Source: Nocardioidaceae bacterium (GTDB lineage Bacteria; Actinomycetota; Actinomycetes; Propionibacteriales; Nocardioidaceae). From it: a stretch of DNA of 64,000 nt. Numbering within the stretch: the stretch's first letter is position 1; the number at the start of each line of letters is the position of its first letter. Position numbers and translations under genes: made by a program. The notes beneath the pieces are model-generated. The model searched no databases. It was given only the letters and a program-made list of their open reading frames with translations, and had not been told where the DNA came from. The DNA is taken from the NCBI GenBank assembly GCA_030655315.1, contig JAURVT010000043.1, forward strand, positions 62,001-126,000. The letters run 5' to 3'. Positions 8,687 to 17,201 of the stretch are shown piece by piece.

Positions 8687-9838
8687 ATGGCTCACCCCGA
8701 CCACCGCACCGGCGTCGCGTTCGCGCACGACGTGCTGGCCCAGCGCGTCGTCTTCGGCTCCGGCGCGGCGAGCCGGCTGCTCGCCGAGGAGATCGAGCGG
8801 GTCGGCGGCACGAGGGTGCTGCTCGTCGCGTCGCCGTCGGAGGCCGACCTCGCCGCCCGTCTCACCGCCCACCTCGGCGACCGCGTCAGCGTGGTGGCGA
8901 CCTTCGACGGCGTCCGGCCGCACGTGCCCGTCGCCGTCGCCGAGGCGGCCCGCGCGGTCGCCCGGTCGAGCGGCGCCGACGTCGTGGTCCCGGTCGGCGG
9001 CGGCTCCACCACCGGCACCGCCAAGGCCGTCGCCCTCACCGAGCACCTGCCCGTCGTCGCCGTGCCCACCACCTACGCCGGCTCCGAGGCCACGCCGGTG
9101 TGGGGGCTCACCGAGGACGGGCGCAAGACCACCGGCGTCGACCCGGTCGTGCTGCCGCGCACGATCGTCTACGACCCCGAGCTGACGCTGACGCTGCCCG
9201 TCGCACTGTCGGTCGCGAGCGGGCTCAACGCGCTGGCTCACTGCGTCGACTCGCTCTGGGCGCCGCGGGCCGACCCGCTGAACGCCGCCATCGCCACCGA
9301 GGGCATCCGCGCCCTGGCCGCCGGGCTCGTGGCCGTGGTCGACGACCCGGCCGACCTCGACGCCCGCGACCGGTGCCTGTACGGCGCCTACCTGTCCGCG
9401 TCGGCGTTCGCCAGCGCGGGGTCCGGCCTGCACCACAAGATCTGCCACGTCCTCGGCGGCGCGCACGACCTCCCGCACGCCGACACCCACGCCGTCGTGC
9501 TGCCCCACGTGCTCGCCTTCAACGCGCCGGCCGCGCCGGAGGCCGAGCGGCGGGTCGCCGACGCGCTCGGGGCCGACGACGCGCTCGCCGGGCTCGTGGC
9601 GCTCACCCGCCGGCTCGGCGCGCCCCACGACCTCCACAGCCTCGGGCTCGAGGAGCACGACATCGCCGCCGACGCCCGCACCGTGGCCGAGGCGGCCCCA
9701 CCCAGCAACCCCCGGCCGGTCACCGCGGCCGACGCCGAGCGGATCCTGCGCGCGGCCTGGGCCGGCCTGGACCCCACCAGCGACCCCACCCCCGACCCCA
9801 CCCCCGACCCCACCCCCCACAAGGAGGAGCGTCGATGA
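8687..9838 (+). CDS. Maleylacetate reductase
   Basis: An iron-containing-alcohol-dehydrogenase-fold enzyme that reduces maleylacetate to 3-oxoadipate with NAD(P)H. Features: RVVFGSGAASRL near the N-terminus, VGGGSTTGTAKAVAL nucleotide loop (about residues 102-116), VAVPTTYAGSEATPVWGLTEDGRKTTG, and the histidine-rich metal region HHKICHVLGG...HADTHAVVLPH (about 250-275). An in-frame ATG at 8657 would add 10 residues but lies inside a dyad. The C-terminus ends in a repetitive DPTP tract. It overlaps the dioxygenase start by ATGA. The neighbours fix the assignment among alcohol-dehydrogenase-like families. Confidence 0.9.
   Translation: MAHPDHRTGVAFAHDVLAQRVVFGSGAASRLLAEEIERVGGTRVLLVASPSEADLAARLTAHLGDRVSVVATFDGVRPHVPVAVAEAARAVARSSGADVVVPVGGGSTTGTAKAVALTEHLPVVAVPTTYAGSEATPVWGLTEDGRKTTGVDPVVLPRTIVYDPELTLTLPVALSVASGLNALAHCVDSLWAPRADPLNAAIATEGIRALAAGLVAVVDDPADLDARDRCLYGAYLSASAFASAGSGLHHKICHVLGGAHDLPHADTHAVVLPHVLAFNAPAAPEAERRVADALGADDALAGLVALTRRLGAPHDLHSLGLEEHDIAADARTVAEAAPPSNPRPVTAADAERILRAAWAGLDPTSDPTPDPTPDPTPHKEERR
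9781..9818 (+). repeat. 12-base tandem repeat encoding Asp-Pro-Thr-Pro
   Basis: About three copies of a CGACCCCACCCC unit form the 3' end of the maleylacetate reductase gene, just before the ribosome binding site AAGGAGG (9821-9827) of the next gene. Copy-number change would alter protein length in steps of four residues without shifting frame. Confidence 0.7.
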
Positions 9839-10737
9839 GCGACCCGCAGGTCACGCCCGAGCAGGAGCGGCACGAGCAGGCGGTGACCGACCAGGTGCTC
9901 GCCTCGTTCGAGCAGAGCCCGTCACCGCGGCTGCGCGAGCTGATGGAGGCCCTCGTCCGGCACTCGCACGCCTTCGTGCGCGAGGTGCGCCTGACCGAGC
10001 CCGAGTGGGCAGCGGGCATCGCGTTCCTCACCCGCTGCGGCCACATCACCGACGACCGCCGGCAGGAGTTCATCCTGCTGTCCGACGTGCTCGGGCTGTC
10101 GATGCAGACCGTCACGGTCAACGAGCCGGGCGACCCCCGTGCCACCGAGTCCACGGTGTTCGGCCCCTTCTTCGCCGAGGAGTCGCCCGCCATCGAGCCC
10201 GGCGGCGACGCGGCCCAGGGCGCGTCGGGCCAGCCGTGCTGGGTCTCGGGCACGGTCACCGACGTCGACGGCACCCCCGTCGCCGGCGCCCGGATCGACG
10301 TCTGGGAGGCCGACGACGACGGCCTGTACGACGTCCAGCACGGAGACGGCCGCGTCACCGGCCGCGCCCACCTCCGGTCCGACGACCACGGCCGCTACGC
10401 GTTCTGGTGCGTCACGCCGACCCCCTACCCGATCCCGCACGACGGCCCGGTCGGCGACCTGCTGGCCGCCAACGGCCGCGGCCCGATGCGGGCCTCGCAC
10501 CTGCACTTCATGGTCGACGCGCCGGGCCTGCACCGCCTGGTCACCCACATCTTCGTGCGCGGCGACGAGCACCAGGACTCCGACGCCGTCTTCGGGGTCA
10601 AGGACTCGCTCGTCGTCGACTTCACCGAGCACGCCGCCGACGAGACACCGCCGGACGGGCGCCCCCTCGACACCACCTGGACCCGCGCCGAGTTCGACAT
10701 CGTGCTGGCGCCCGCCGCGAAGGAGCACACCGCATGA
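9835..10737 (+). CDS. Hydroxyquinol 1,2-dioxygenase (intradiol)
   Basis: A 300-aa Fe(III) intradiol dioxygenase that cleaves hydroxyquinol (1,2,4-trihydroxybenzene) to maleylacetate. An N-terminal helical dimerisation domain (residues about 1-100) precedes the beta-sandwich catalytic domain. The four iron ligands are present as Tyr165 (LYD), Tyr198 (PYPIP), His222 and His224 (SHLHF), at nearly the spacing known for hydroxyquinol dioxygenases. The N-terminal sequence LRELMEALVRHSHAFVREVRLTEPEW is typical of that subgroup rather than of catechol dioxygenase. Being next to maleylacetate reductase supports the substrate. AAGGAGG precedes the ATG. Confidence 0.92.
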   Translation: MSDPQVTPEQERHEQAVTDQVLASFEQSPSPRLRELMEALVRHSHAFVREVRLTEPEWAAGIAFLTRCGHITDDRRQEFILLSDVLGLSMQTVTVNEPGDPRATESTVFGPFFAEESPAIEPGGDAAQGASGQPCWVSGTVTDVDGTPVAGARIDVWEADDDGLYDVQHGDGRVTGRAHLRSDDHGRYAFWCVTPTPYPIPHDGPVGDLLAANGRGPMRASHLHFMVDAPGLHRLVTHIFVRGDEHQDSDAVFGVKDSLVVDFTEHAADETPPDGRPLDTTWTRAEFDIVLAPAAKEHTA

Positions 10738-12509
10738 CCACCACCGCAGACACGGCCCCGACGGTCGACGACCTGCAGACCGACGTCCTCGTCATCGGCA
10801 GCGGCCCCGCCGGCGCGTCGGCGGCGCTGTTCCTCGCCACCTACGGCGTCGAGCACATCGTCATCACCAAGTACCGCTGGACGGCCAACACGCCGCGCGC
10901 CCACATCACCAACCAGCGCACCGTCGAGATCATGCGCGACATGGGCATCGAGGACGACGTCGTCGCCGAGGCCACGCCCCACGAGATGATGGGCGACACC
11001 GTCTTCTGCAGCAGCCTCGCCGGCGACGAGATCGGCCGCATCCACACCTGGGGCACCCACCCCACGCGCGAGGCCGACTACCGGCTCGCGAGCCCGTCGA
11101 TGAACTGCGACCTGCCGCAGACCCTGTTCGAGCCGATCCTCGTCGGCCACGCCGCGTCGCGCGGCAGCCGCATCCGCTTCGACACCGAGTACGTCTCGCT
11201 CGAGCAGGACGCCGACGGCGTCACCGTCCAGGTCCGCGACCGGCTGTCCGGCCACGCGTACGCGATCCGCGCGAAGTACGTCATCGCCGCCGACGGAGGT
11301 CGCAGCAAGGTCGTCTCCGACCTCGCGCTGCCGATGGCCGGCGAGATGGACATCGCCGGCAGCATGAACATCGTCTTCCATGCCGACCTCACCGAGCTCG
11401 TCCAGCACCGTCCGAGCGTCCTGTACTGGGTGCTCCAGCCCGGCGCCACCATCGGCGGCATCGGCCTCGGCCTGATCCGGCTGGTCCGGCCCTGGAACGA
11501 GTGGCTGATCACCTGGGGCTACGACATCTCCCAGCCCCCGCCCGACCTCGACGACGACATGGCCACCGCGATCGTGCACAACCTGATCGGCGACGACACC
11601 ATCCCGGTCACGATCCGGTCGCTGTCGCTGTGGGGCAACAACAAGATGTACGCCGAGCGCTACCGCGAGGGCCGCGTGTTCGGCGTGGGCGACGCCGTCC
11701 ACCGGCACCCGCCGTCGAACGGCCTGGGCTCCAACACCTCGGTCGGCGACTCGTACAACCTCGCCTGGAAGCTGGCCCACGTGATCCAGGGCCTGGCGGG
11801 GCCGGGGCTGCTCGACAGCTTCGACGCCGAGCGCGCGCCCGTCGGCGAGCAGATCGTGCTGCGGGCCAACAAGAGCATCGAGGAGTTCGGCGCGGTCCTC
11901 GGCGCGCTCGGGCTCGACGAGAGCCAGGACGTCGAGCAGATGCAGGCCAGCATCGCCGCCCGGGCCGACGACTCCGCCGACGGCGCCGAGAAGCGTCGCC
12001 GGCTGCGCGAGGCGCTCGAACTCAAGGACTACGAGTTCAACGCGCACGGGGTCGAGCTGGGTCAGCGCTACGCCTCGGGGGCCGTGGTGCCCGACGGCAT
12101 GCCCGAGCCGGCCTACACGCGCGACCGCGAGCTCTACTACCACCCGACCACCTGGCCCGGAGCCCGCCTGCCGCACTGCTGGCTCGGCGACGAGGGACGC
12201 CGCACCAGCACGCACGACGTCGCCGGCCACGGCCGCTTCACCCTGCTCACCGGCATCACCGGGCGCCCGTGGGCGCAGGCCGCCGAGAAGGCCGCCGCCG
12301 CGCTCGGCGTCGAGGTGCGCGGCGTCGTCGTCGGTCCCGGCGCCGACTACACCGACCTCTACGACGACTGGTCGCGGCTGCGCGAGGTCGACGAGGACGG
12401 CTGCGTGCTCGTCCGTCCCGACAACCACGTGGCCTGGCGCTCGTCGGGCCTCACCGACGACCCGGCCGCCGACCTCGAGGCCGTGCTCCGCTCCGTCCTC
12501 GACCGCTGA
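10734..12509 (+). CDS. FAD-dependent phenol/resorcinol-type hydroxylase
   Basis: A 591-aa class A flavoprotein monooxygenase, close in length and layout to 2,4-dichlorophenol 6-monooxygenase. The FAD dinucleotide motif VIGSGPAGASAALFLA is at about residues 20-35, the DG motif VIAADGGRSKV at about 182-192, and the GDAVHRHPPSNGLGSNTSVGD flavin loop at about 319-339. A thioredoxin-like C-terminal domain follows. In this cluster it most likely hydroxylates a resorcinol- or phenol-type compound to hydroxyquinol, feeding the dioxygenase. The exact substrate is inference. The start overlaps the dioxygenase stop, and AGGAG (10721-10725) precedes it. Confidence 0.88.
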   Translation: MTTTADTAPTVDDLQTDVLVIGSGPAGASAALFLATYGVEHIVITKYRWTANTPRAHITNQRTVEIMRDMGIEDDVVAEATPHEMMGDTVFCSSLAGDEIGRIHTWGTHPTREADYRLASPSMNCDLPQTLFEPILVGHAASRGSRIRFDTEYVSLEQDADGVTVQVRDRLSGHAYAIRAKYVIAADGGRSKVVSDLALPMAGEMDIAGSMNIVFHADLTELVQHRPSVLYWVLQPGATIGGIGLGLIRLVRPWNEWLITWGYDISQPPPDLDDDMATAIVHNLIGDDTIPVTIRSLSLWGNNKMYAERYREGRVFGVGDAVHRHPPSNGLGSNTSVGDSYNLAWKLAHVIQGLAGPGLLDSFDAERAPVGEQIVLRANKSIEEFGAVLGALGLDESQDVEQMQASIAARADDSADGAEKRRRLREALELKDYEFNAHGVELGQRYASGAVVPDGMPEPAYTRDRELYYHPTTWPGARLPHCWLGDEGRRTSTHDVAGHGRFTLLTGITGRPWAQAAEKAAAALGVEVRGVVVGPGADYTDLYDDWSRLREVDEDGCVLVRPDNHVAWRSSGLTDDPAADLEAVLRSVLDR

Positions 12510-12547
12510 CCCGTCACCTCGCACCCCGAACGCCCCAGGAGAAGACC

Positions 12548-13831
12548 ATGAAGATCCACCGCACCACGCCGGCCGTCGCGCTCGCGGCCGTCCTCAGCCT
12601 CGCCGTCACCGCGTGCGGTGGCACCGTCGGCGGCTCGGGCGACGACGCCGAGGGGGGCGACGACACCCTGACCCTGGGGTTCGTCTCGCCCCAGACCGGG
12701 CCCCTCGCGGCGTTCGGCGAGGCCGACGCGTTCGTCGTCGAGCAGATGAAGGCCTACTTCGCCGACAACCCGATCGACGTCGGCGGCACCGACACCAAGG
12801 TCGAGATCGTCGTCAAGGACGCCCAGAGCGACTCCACCCGGGCCGGCGAGGTGGCCGCCGAGCTGATCAACGAGGACGACGTCGACGTGCTGCTGGCGTC
12901 GTCGACCCCCGACATCGTCAACCCCGTCTCCGAGCAGTGCGAGGCCAACTCGGTGCCGTGCATCACCACCGTCGCGCCGTGGCAGCCGTTCGCGATCCGC
13001 AGCGGCGACGAGCCGGCCGACCTGAAGTACAGCTACCACTTCTTCTGGGGGCTGGAGGACGTCGCCGCGGTCTACTCCGACATGTGGTCGCAGGTCGACA
13101 CCAACGGCCAGGCGGGCGGGCTGTTCCCCAACGACCCCGACGGCCAGGCCTGGAGCGCGAACTTCCCGGCACTGGTCGAGCCGTCGGGCACCACGATCGA
13201 CGACCCCGGCCTGTACCCCAACGGCACCAAGGACTTCTCGTCGCAGATCTCGTCCTACAAGGGCAGCGACATCCTGCTCGGCGTGCCGATCCCGCCGGAC
13301 TTCACCACCTTCTGGCGCCAGGCCAAGCAGCAGGGCTACGACCCCAAGATCGCGACCGTCGGCAAGGCGCTGCTGTTCCCGTCCGTCGTCGAGGGCCTCG
13401 GAGACATCGCGAACAACCTCGGCACCGAGGTCTGGTGGCACCCGACCGCGCCGTTCACCAGCTCCCTGACCGACCAGAGCGCCCAGGAGCTGGCCGACGC
13501 TTACGAGAGCGACACCGACAGCCAGTGGACCCAGCCGCTCGGCTTCTCCCACGCCCTGTTCGAGGTGGCGGCCGCGGCCGTCACCAAGGCCGGCTCCACC
13601 GATGCCGAGGACGTCACCGGGGCCCTGGCCGACCTCGAGGTCTCGACGGTCGTGGGCGACCTCGCCTGGGGCGCCGACGACAGCATCCCGCCCTACGTCG
13701 CCAAGACGCCCGTGACGGGTGGCCAGTGGCGCGCGACCGAGGGCGGCGAGCACCCGTTCGACCTGGTCGTGGTGTCGAACCAGCTGGCCGACGAGGTGCC
13801 GCTGGGCGGCTCCGTCGAGCCGCTGTCCTGA
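12548..13831 (+). CDS. ABC importer substrate-binding lipoprotein (LivK-like)
   Basis: A 427-aa solute-binding protein of the branched-chain-amino-acid-type (HAAT) family. Residues 1-22 form a lipoprotein signal, with lipobox LAVTAC giving lipidated Cys23. The mature part starts with LTLGFVSPQTGPLAAFGEAD and has the type I periplasmic-binding fold. AGGAGAAG precedes the ATG. It directly follows the hydroxylase and leads a complete importer operon, so it probably captures the aromatic substrate rather than an amino acid. The ligand itself cannot be read from sequence. Confidence 0.9.
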   Translation: MKIHRTTPAVALAAVLSLAVTACGGTVGGSGDDAEGGDDTLTLGFVSPQTGPLAAFGEADAFVVEQMKAYFADNPIDVGGTDTKVEIVVKDAQSDSTRAGEVAAELINEDDVDVLLASSTPDIVNPVSEQCEANSVPCITTVAPWQPFAIRSGDEPADLKYSYHFFWGLEDVAAVYSDMWSQVDTNGQAGGLFPNDPDGQAWSANFPALVEPSGTTIDDPGLYPNGTKDFSSQISSYKGSDILLGVPIPPDFTTFWRQAKQQGYDPKIATVGKALLFPSVVEGLGDIANNLGTEVWWHPTAPFTSSLTDQSAQELADAYESDTDSQWTQPLGFSHALFEVAAAAVTKAGSTDAEDVTGALADLEVSTVVGDLAWGADDSIPPYVAKTPVTGGQWRATEGGEHPFDLVVVSNQLADEVPLGGSVEPLS

Positions 13832-13859
13832 TCGCCGGACGACGGGGGAGGAGGGCACG

Positions 13860-14609
13860 GTGGAGGCACCGCTGCTGAGGGTCGAGCACCTGGCCAAGGC
13901 CTACGGGCAGGTCGTCACGGCGCGCGACGTCTCGTTCGACGTCGCCGCGGGCGAGGCGCTCGGCGTGGTCGGGCCCAACGGCGCCGGCAAGTCCACGCTG
14001 CTGAACCTGGTGACGGGCACGGCGCGGTCCGACGGCGGCACGCTGCTGCTCGACGGCCAGGACGTCACCCGCTGGAGCGCGCCGCGGCGCAGCGCCGCCG
14101 GCGTCGGGCGCAGCTACCAGGTGCCGCGCCCGTTCGCCGGCATGACGGTCTTCGAGAACGTGCTCGTCGGCGCCCGGTTCGGCGGCGGCCACGGCGGTCG
14201 CGAGGCCCGTCGGCTCGCGATCGACGCGCTCGAGCGCACCGGGATGGCGCACCTGGCCAACACGCCGGCGGGCCGGCTGCGGCTGCTCGACCGCAAGCGG
14301 CTCGAGCTGGCCCGGGCCCTGGCCACCGGACCCCGGCTCATCCTGCTCGACGAGATCGCGGGCGGGCTCACCGACGCCGAGCTGCCCGAGCTGGTCGCGC
14401 TCGTCGCCGAGCTCCGCGACGCCGGCCTGGCCGTGGTCTGGATCGAGCACATCGTCCACGCGCTGCTGCAGGTCGTCGACCGGCTGATGTGCCTGGCCCT
14501 GGGCGACGTCGTCGCCATCGGCGACCCGGCCACGGTGATGCGCGACCCGCGCGTCGTCGAGGTCTACCTCGGCTCGACCGTCGACCCCGGACCGGCGGCG
14601 GCCTCGTGA
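13860..14609 (+). CDS. ABC importer ATP-binding protein (LivG-like)
   Basis: A 249-aa ATPase of the HAAT importer. Walker A is GPNGAGKST (residues 38-46), Walker B is LILLDEIAGGL, and the switch His is in VWIEHIV. The usual LSGG-type signature is replaced by LRLLDRKRLELARAL, where LivG proteins normally have a YGQQ-like segment. The GTG start is supported by GGGGGAGGAGGG (13843-13854). Its stop overlaps the next GTG start. It works with the LivF, LivH and LivM homologues that follow. Confidence 0.9.
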   Translation: MEAPLLRVEHLAKAYGQVVTARDVSFDVAAGEALGVVGPNGAGKSTLLNLVTGTARSDGGTLLLDGQDVTRWSAPRRSAAGVGRSYQVPRPFAGMTVFENVLVGARFGGGHGGREARRLAIDALERTGMAHLANTPAGRLRLLDRKRLELARALATGPRLILLDEIAGGLTDAELPELVALVAELRDAGLAVVWIEHIVHALLQVVDRLMCLALGDVVAIGDPATVMRDPRVVEVYLGSTVDPGPAAAS

Positions 14610-15313
14610 ACGCGCTGCTCAGCGTCGAGGGTGTCGACGTCCACCACGGCGACCTGCAGGCGCTGCACGGGCTCGACCTCACCCTCGACGAAGGCGAGAC
14701 GCTCGCCGTCATCGGGGCCAACGGCGCGGGCAAGACCACCCTGCTGCGCACCATCGCCGGGAGCCTGCGGGCCACCCGGGGCGAGGTCAGGCTCGACGGC
14801 GACCCGATCGGGTCCACCCCCGCGCACGTCCGCGTCGCGCGGGGGATCGCGCTCACGCCGGAGGGACGCCGGATCTTCCCGTCCCTGACCGTCGAGGAGA
14901 ACCTGCTGGTCGGCGGGTACCGCGGGCGAAAGGGTCCCTGGGACCTCCGCTCGGTCTACGAGCTGTTCCCGCTCGTCCACGGCCGTCGCACCCGGGCCGG
15001 CGCCCACCTCTCCGGTGGCGAGCAGCAGGCGACGGCCATCGGCCGCGCGCTGATGGCCAACCCCCGGCTGCTGCTGCTCGACGAGGTGTCGCTGGGGCTC
15101 GCCCCCGTCGTCGTCAAGGAGATCTACGCCGCGCTGCCCCAGGTGGTCGCGCGCGGCACCACGGTCCTGGTCGTCGAGCAGGACCTCAACCAGGCGCTCG
15201 GCGTCGCCGACCGCGTCCAGTGCCTGCTCGAGGGACGCACCGTCCTCGAGGGGCCTGCCGCGACCATCAGCCGCGAGGACGTCACCGCGGCCTACTTCGG
15301 ACTCCAGGAGTGA
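14606..15313 (+). CDS. ABC importer ATP-binding protein (LivF-like)
   Basis: A 235-aa second ATPase of the importer. Walker A GANGAGKTT (about residues 36-44), a canonical LSGGEQQATAIGRALM signature, Walker B LLLLDEVSLGLAP and the TVLVVEQD switch are all present, and ALTPEGRRIFPSLTVEENL is the typical LivF segment. The GTG start overlaps the LivG stop (GTGA). It forms a heterodimer with the LivG-like subunit. Confidence 0.92.
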   Translation: MNALLSVEGVDVHHGDLQALHGLDLTLDEGETLAVIGANGAGKTTLLRTIAGSLRATRGEVRLDGDPIGSTPAHVRVARGIALTPEGRRIFPSLTVEENLLVGGYRGRKGPWDLRSVYELFPLVHGRRTRAGAHLSGGEQQATAIGRALMANPRLLLLDEVSLGLAPVVVKEIYAALPQVVARGTTVLVVEQDLNQALGVADRVQCLLEGRTVLEGPAATISREDVTAAYFGLQE

Positions 15314-15315
15314 GC

Positions 15316-16185
15316 GTGGACTGGCTCAACGCGGTCATCCAGGGCCTGCTGCTCGGCGGCCAGTACGCGCTCCTGGCGTGCGGGCTGTCCCTGATCTTCG
15401 GGGTGATGCGCATCGTCAACCTCGCGCACGGCGTCATCGCCGTGGCGGCCGCCTACGTGGCGCTGTGGCTCGTGCAGGACGGCTCGGTCCCGCTGCTGCT
15501 CGCGCTGGTGGTCGTGGTGCCCGTGTTCGCCGCCGCCGGCTACGCGCTGCAGCGCGGCCTGTTCAACCCCGCGCTCGGCGGGGGCGAGCTCGCGCCGCTG
15601 CTGGTGTCGTTCGGTCTCGGCATCGTGCTCACCAACGTGCTGCAGCAGGTCTTCAGCGCCGACTCGCGCTCGATCGGCATCGGGTCGCTCGGGACGTCCA
15701 GCGTCCCGCTCGCGCCCGACCTCTCGGTCGGCGTGTTCTCGCTGCTCACCTTCGTGGTCGGCGTGGGCGTCATCGCCGCGGTGCAGCTGTTCCTCAGCCG
15801 CACCAGCACGGGCCGGGCCATGCGGGCCACGAGCGACGACCCCGAGACCGCCCAGCTGATGGGGATCGACCAGCGGCACCTCTACGGCGTGGCCACGGCC
15901 ATCGCCATCGGGACCGTCGCGCTGGCCGGCGTGTTCGTCGGCATGAGCACGCAGTTCTCGCCCACCTACGGCGACCTGGTGCTGATCTTCGCCTTCGAGG
16001 CCGTCATCGTCGGCGGCCTCGGATCGCTGTGGGGCACGCTGCTCGGCGGCCTCGTGCTGGGCGTCGCCCAGACCGTCGGCGCCCAGGTCGACCCCGCCTA
16101 CGGCATCCTCGCCGGCCACCTGGTGTTCCTCGCGGTCCTGCTGGTGCGACCCAGCGGGCTGATGCCGCGGACGGTGACCGCATGA
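15316..16185 (+). CDS. ABC importer permease (LivH-like)
   Basis: A 289-aa inner-membrane permease with about eight hydrophobic helices. The N-terminus NAVIQGLLLGGQYALLACGLSLIFGVMRIVNLAHG is diagnostic of LivH. The chosen GTG lies 5 bases after AGGAG (15306-15310); an earlier in-frame GTG at 15310 would overlap the LivF stop and add two residues. The stop overlaps the LivM start. Confidence 0.9.
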   Translation: MDWLNAVIQGLLLGGQYALLACGLSLIFGVMRIVNLAHGVIAVAAAYVALWLVQDGSVPLLLALVVVVPVFAAAGYALQRGLFNPALGGGELAPLLVSFGLGIVLTNVLQQVFSADSRSIGIGSLGTSSVPLAPDLSVGVFSLLTFVVGVGVIAAVQLFLSRTSTGRAMRATSDDPETAQLMGIDQRHLYGVATAIAIGTVALAGVFVGMSTQFSPTYGDLVLIFAFEAVIVGGLGSLWGTLLGGLVLGVAQTVGAQVDPAYGILAGHLVFLAVLLVRPSGLMPRTVTA

Positions 16186-17192
16186 GCGCCGTGACCGACG
16201 TCCGTCGCCGCGGCGGCCGGGCGTCGATGGTCGGCAGCGGCCTGCTCGTCGTCGCCGTGCTGGTGCTCGCGCTCTGGGTGCCCTACAACGTCTCGCTCGG
16301 CACGCTGTCGAGCCTGGTGGGGCTGTTCGTGCTCGTCATCCTCGGCACGACCTGGAACCTGATGGCCGGCTACGCGGGCATGGTGTCGATCGGGCAGCAG
16401 GCGTTCATCGGCATCGGTGGCTACGGCGTCATCCACCTCGCCGACGCGGTGGGTCTGCCGGTGCTGGGAGCCGTTGTCGCCGCGGCCGTCGTGTGCGGCG
16501 CGGTCGCCTGGGCCACCTCGTTCCTGGTCTTCCGGCTCGCCGGGGGCTACTTCGCGATCGGCACCTGGGTCGTCGCCGAGGTGGTCAAGCTGCTGACGAC
16601 GCAGGTGGACGCGCTCGGCGGCGGCTCGGGCCTGTCGCTCGGCGCGTTCCAGGGCGCCGACCGGGTGGCGCGGGTCGCGACCGTCTACTGGCTCGGGCTC
16701 ACGCTGGCCGTGGTCGTCGTGCTCGCCACCTTCGCGCTGATGCGCTCGCGCGTCGGGCTGGGGCTCACGGCCATCCGTGACGACCCCACGGCCGCGTCCG
16801 GCCTCGGCGTGCCCGTCGACCGCAGCAAGCGGATCGTCTACGTCGCGTCGTCGGCCGGCGTGGGGCTGGCGGGGGCGCTCACCGCGCTCAACACGCTGCG
16901 CGTCACGCCCGACTCGATCTTCTCCGTCGGCTTCACCGCGTCGATGATCTTCGTGGTGCTGATCGGGGGCATCGGCACGATCGAGGGGCCGATCGTCGGC
17001 GCGGTGGTCTCCTTCGTCCTCCAGGACCGGCTCGCCGACCTCGGCTCGCTCTACCTCGTCGTGCTCGGCGTCGTCGCGATCGTCGTCGTCCTGCTCGCGC
17101 CTCGGGGCCTGTGGGGCCTGGTCACGCGGGTGACCGACGTCCACCTGTTCCCCCTGGTCCACACCGTGCGCCGGGAGGCGTCCGAGGACTAG
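16182..17192 (+). CDS. ABC importer permease (LivM-like)
   Basis: A 336-aa permease with about nine hydrophobic helices. TWNLMAGYAGMVSIGQQAFIGIGGYG (residues about 54-79) and the coupling segment RSRVGLGLTAIRDDPTAASGLGV (about 189-211) are the conserved LivM features. It completes the five-gene importer. The start overlaps the LivH stop (ATGA). No hairpin terminator is obvious before the next gene. Confidence 0.92.
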   Translation: MSAVTDVRRRGGRASMVGSGLLVVAVLVLALWVPYNVSLGTLSSLVGLFVLVILGTTWNLMAGYAGMVSIGQQAFIGIGGYGVIHLADAVGLPVLGAVVAAAVVCGAVAWATSFLVFRLAGGYFAIGTWVVAEVVKLLTTQVDALGGGSGLSLGAFQGADRVARVATVYWLGLTLAVVVVLATFALMRSRVGLGLTAIRDDPTAASGLGVPVDRSKRIVYVASSAGVGLAGALTALNTLRVTPDSIFSVGFTASMIFVVLIGGIGTIEGPIVGAVVSFVLQDRLADLGSLYLVVLGVVAIVVVLLAPRGLWGLVTRVTDVHLFPLVHTVRREASED

Positions 17193-17195
17193 GTT
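17190..17195 (+). promoter_or_regulatory. Leaderless -10 hexamer (TAGGTT)
   Basis: TAGGTT overlaps the LivM stop codon and ends 6 bases before the ATG at 17202. No ribosome binding site is seen. Confidence 0.4.
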
Positions 17196-17201
17196 GTCGA
17201 G

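Noticed and set aside
8681-8696. A CRP/GlxR-like site TGTGA-N6-TCACC
   Set aside because: It overlaps the chosen start codon of maleylacetate reductase and matches only 9 of 10 positions; likely chance, though worth a genome-wide comparison.
10139-12547. A plus-strand frame continuing 800 codons upstream of the ABC lipoprotein
   Set aside because: The upstream part is a shadow of the dioxygenase and hydroxylase genes; the real start is the ATG at 12548 with a lipoprotein signal.
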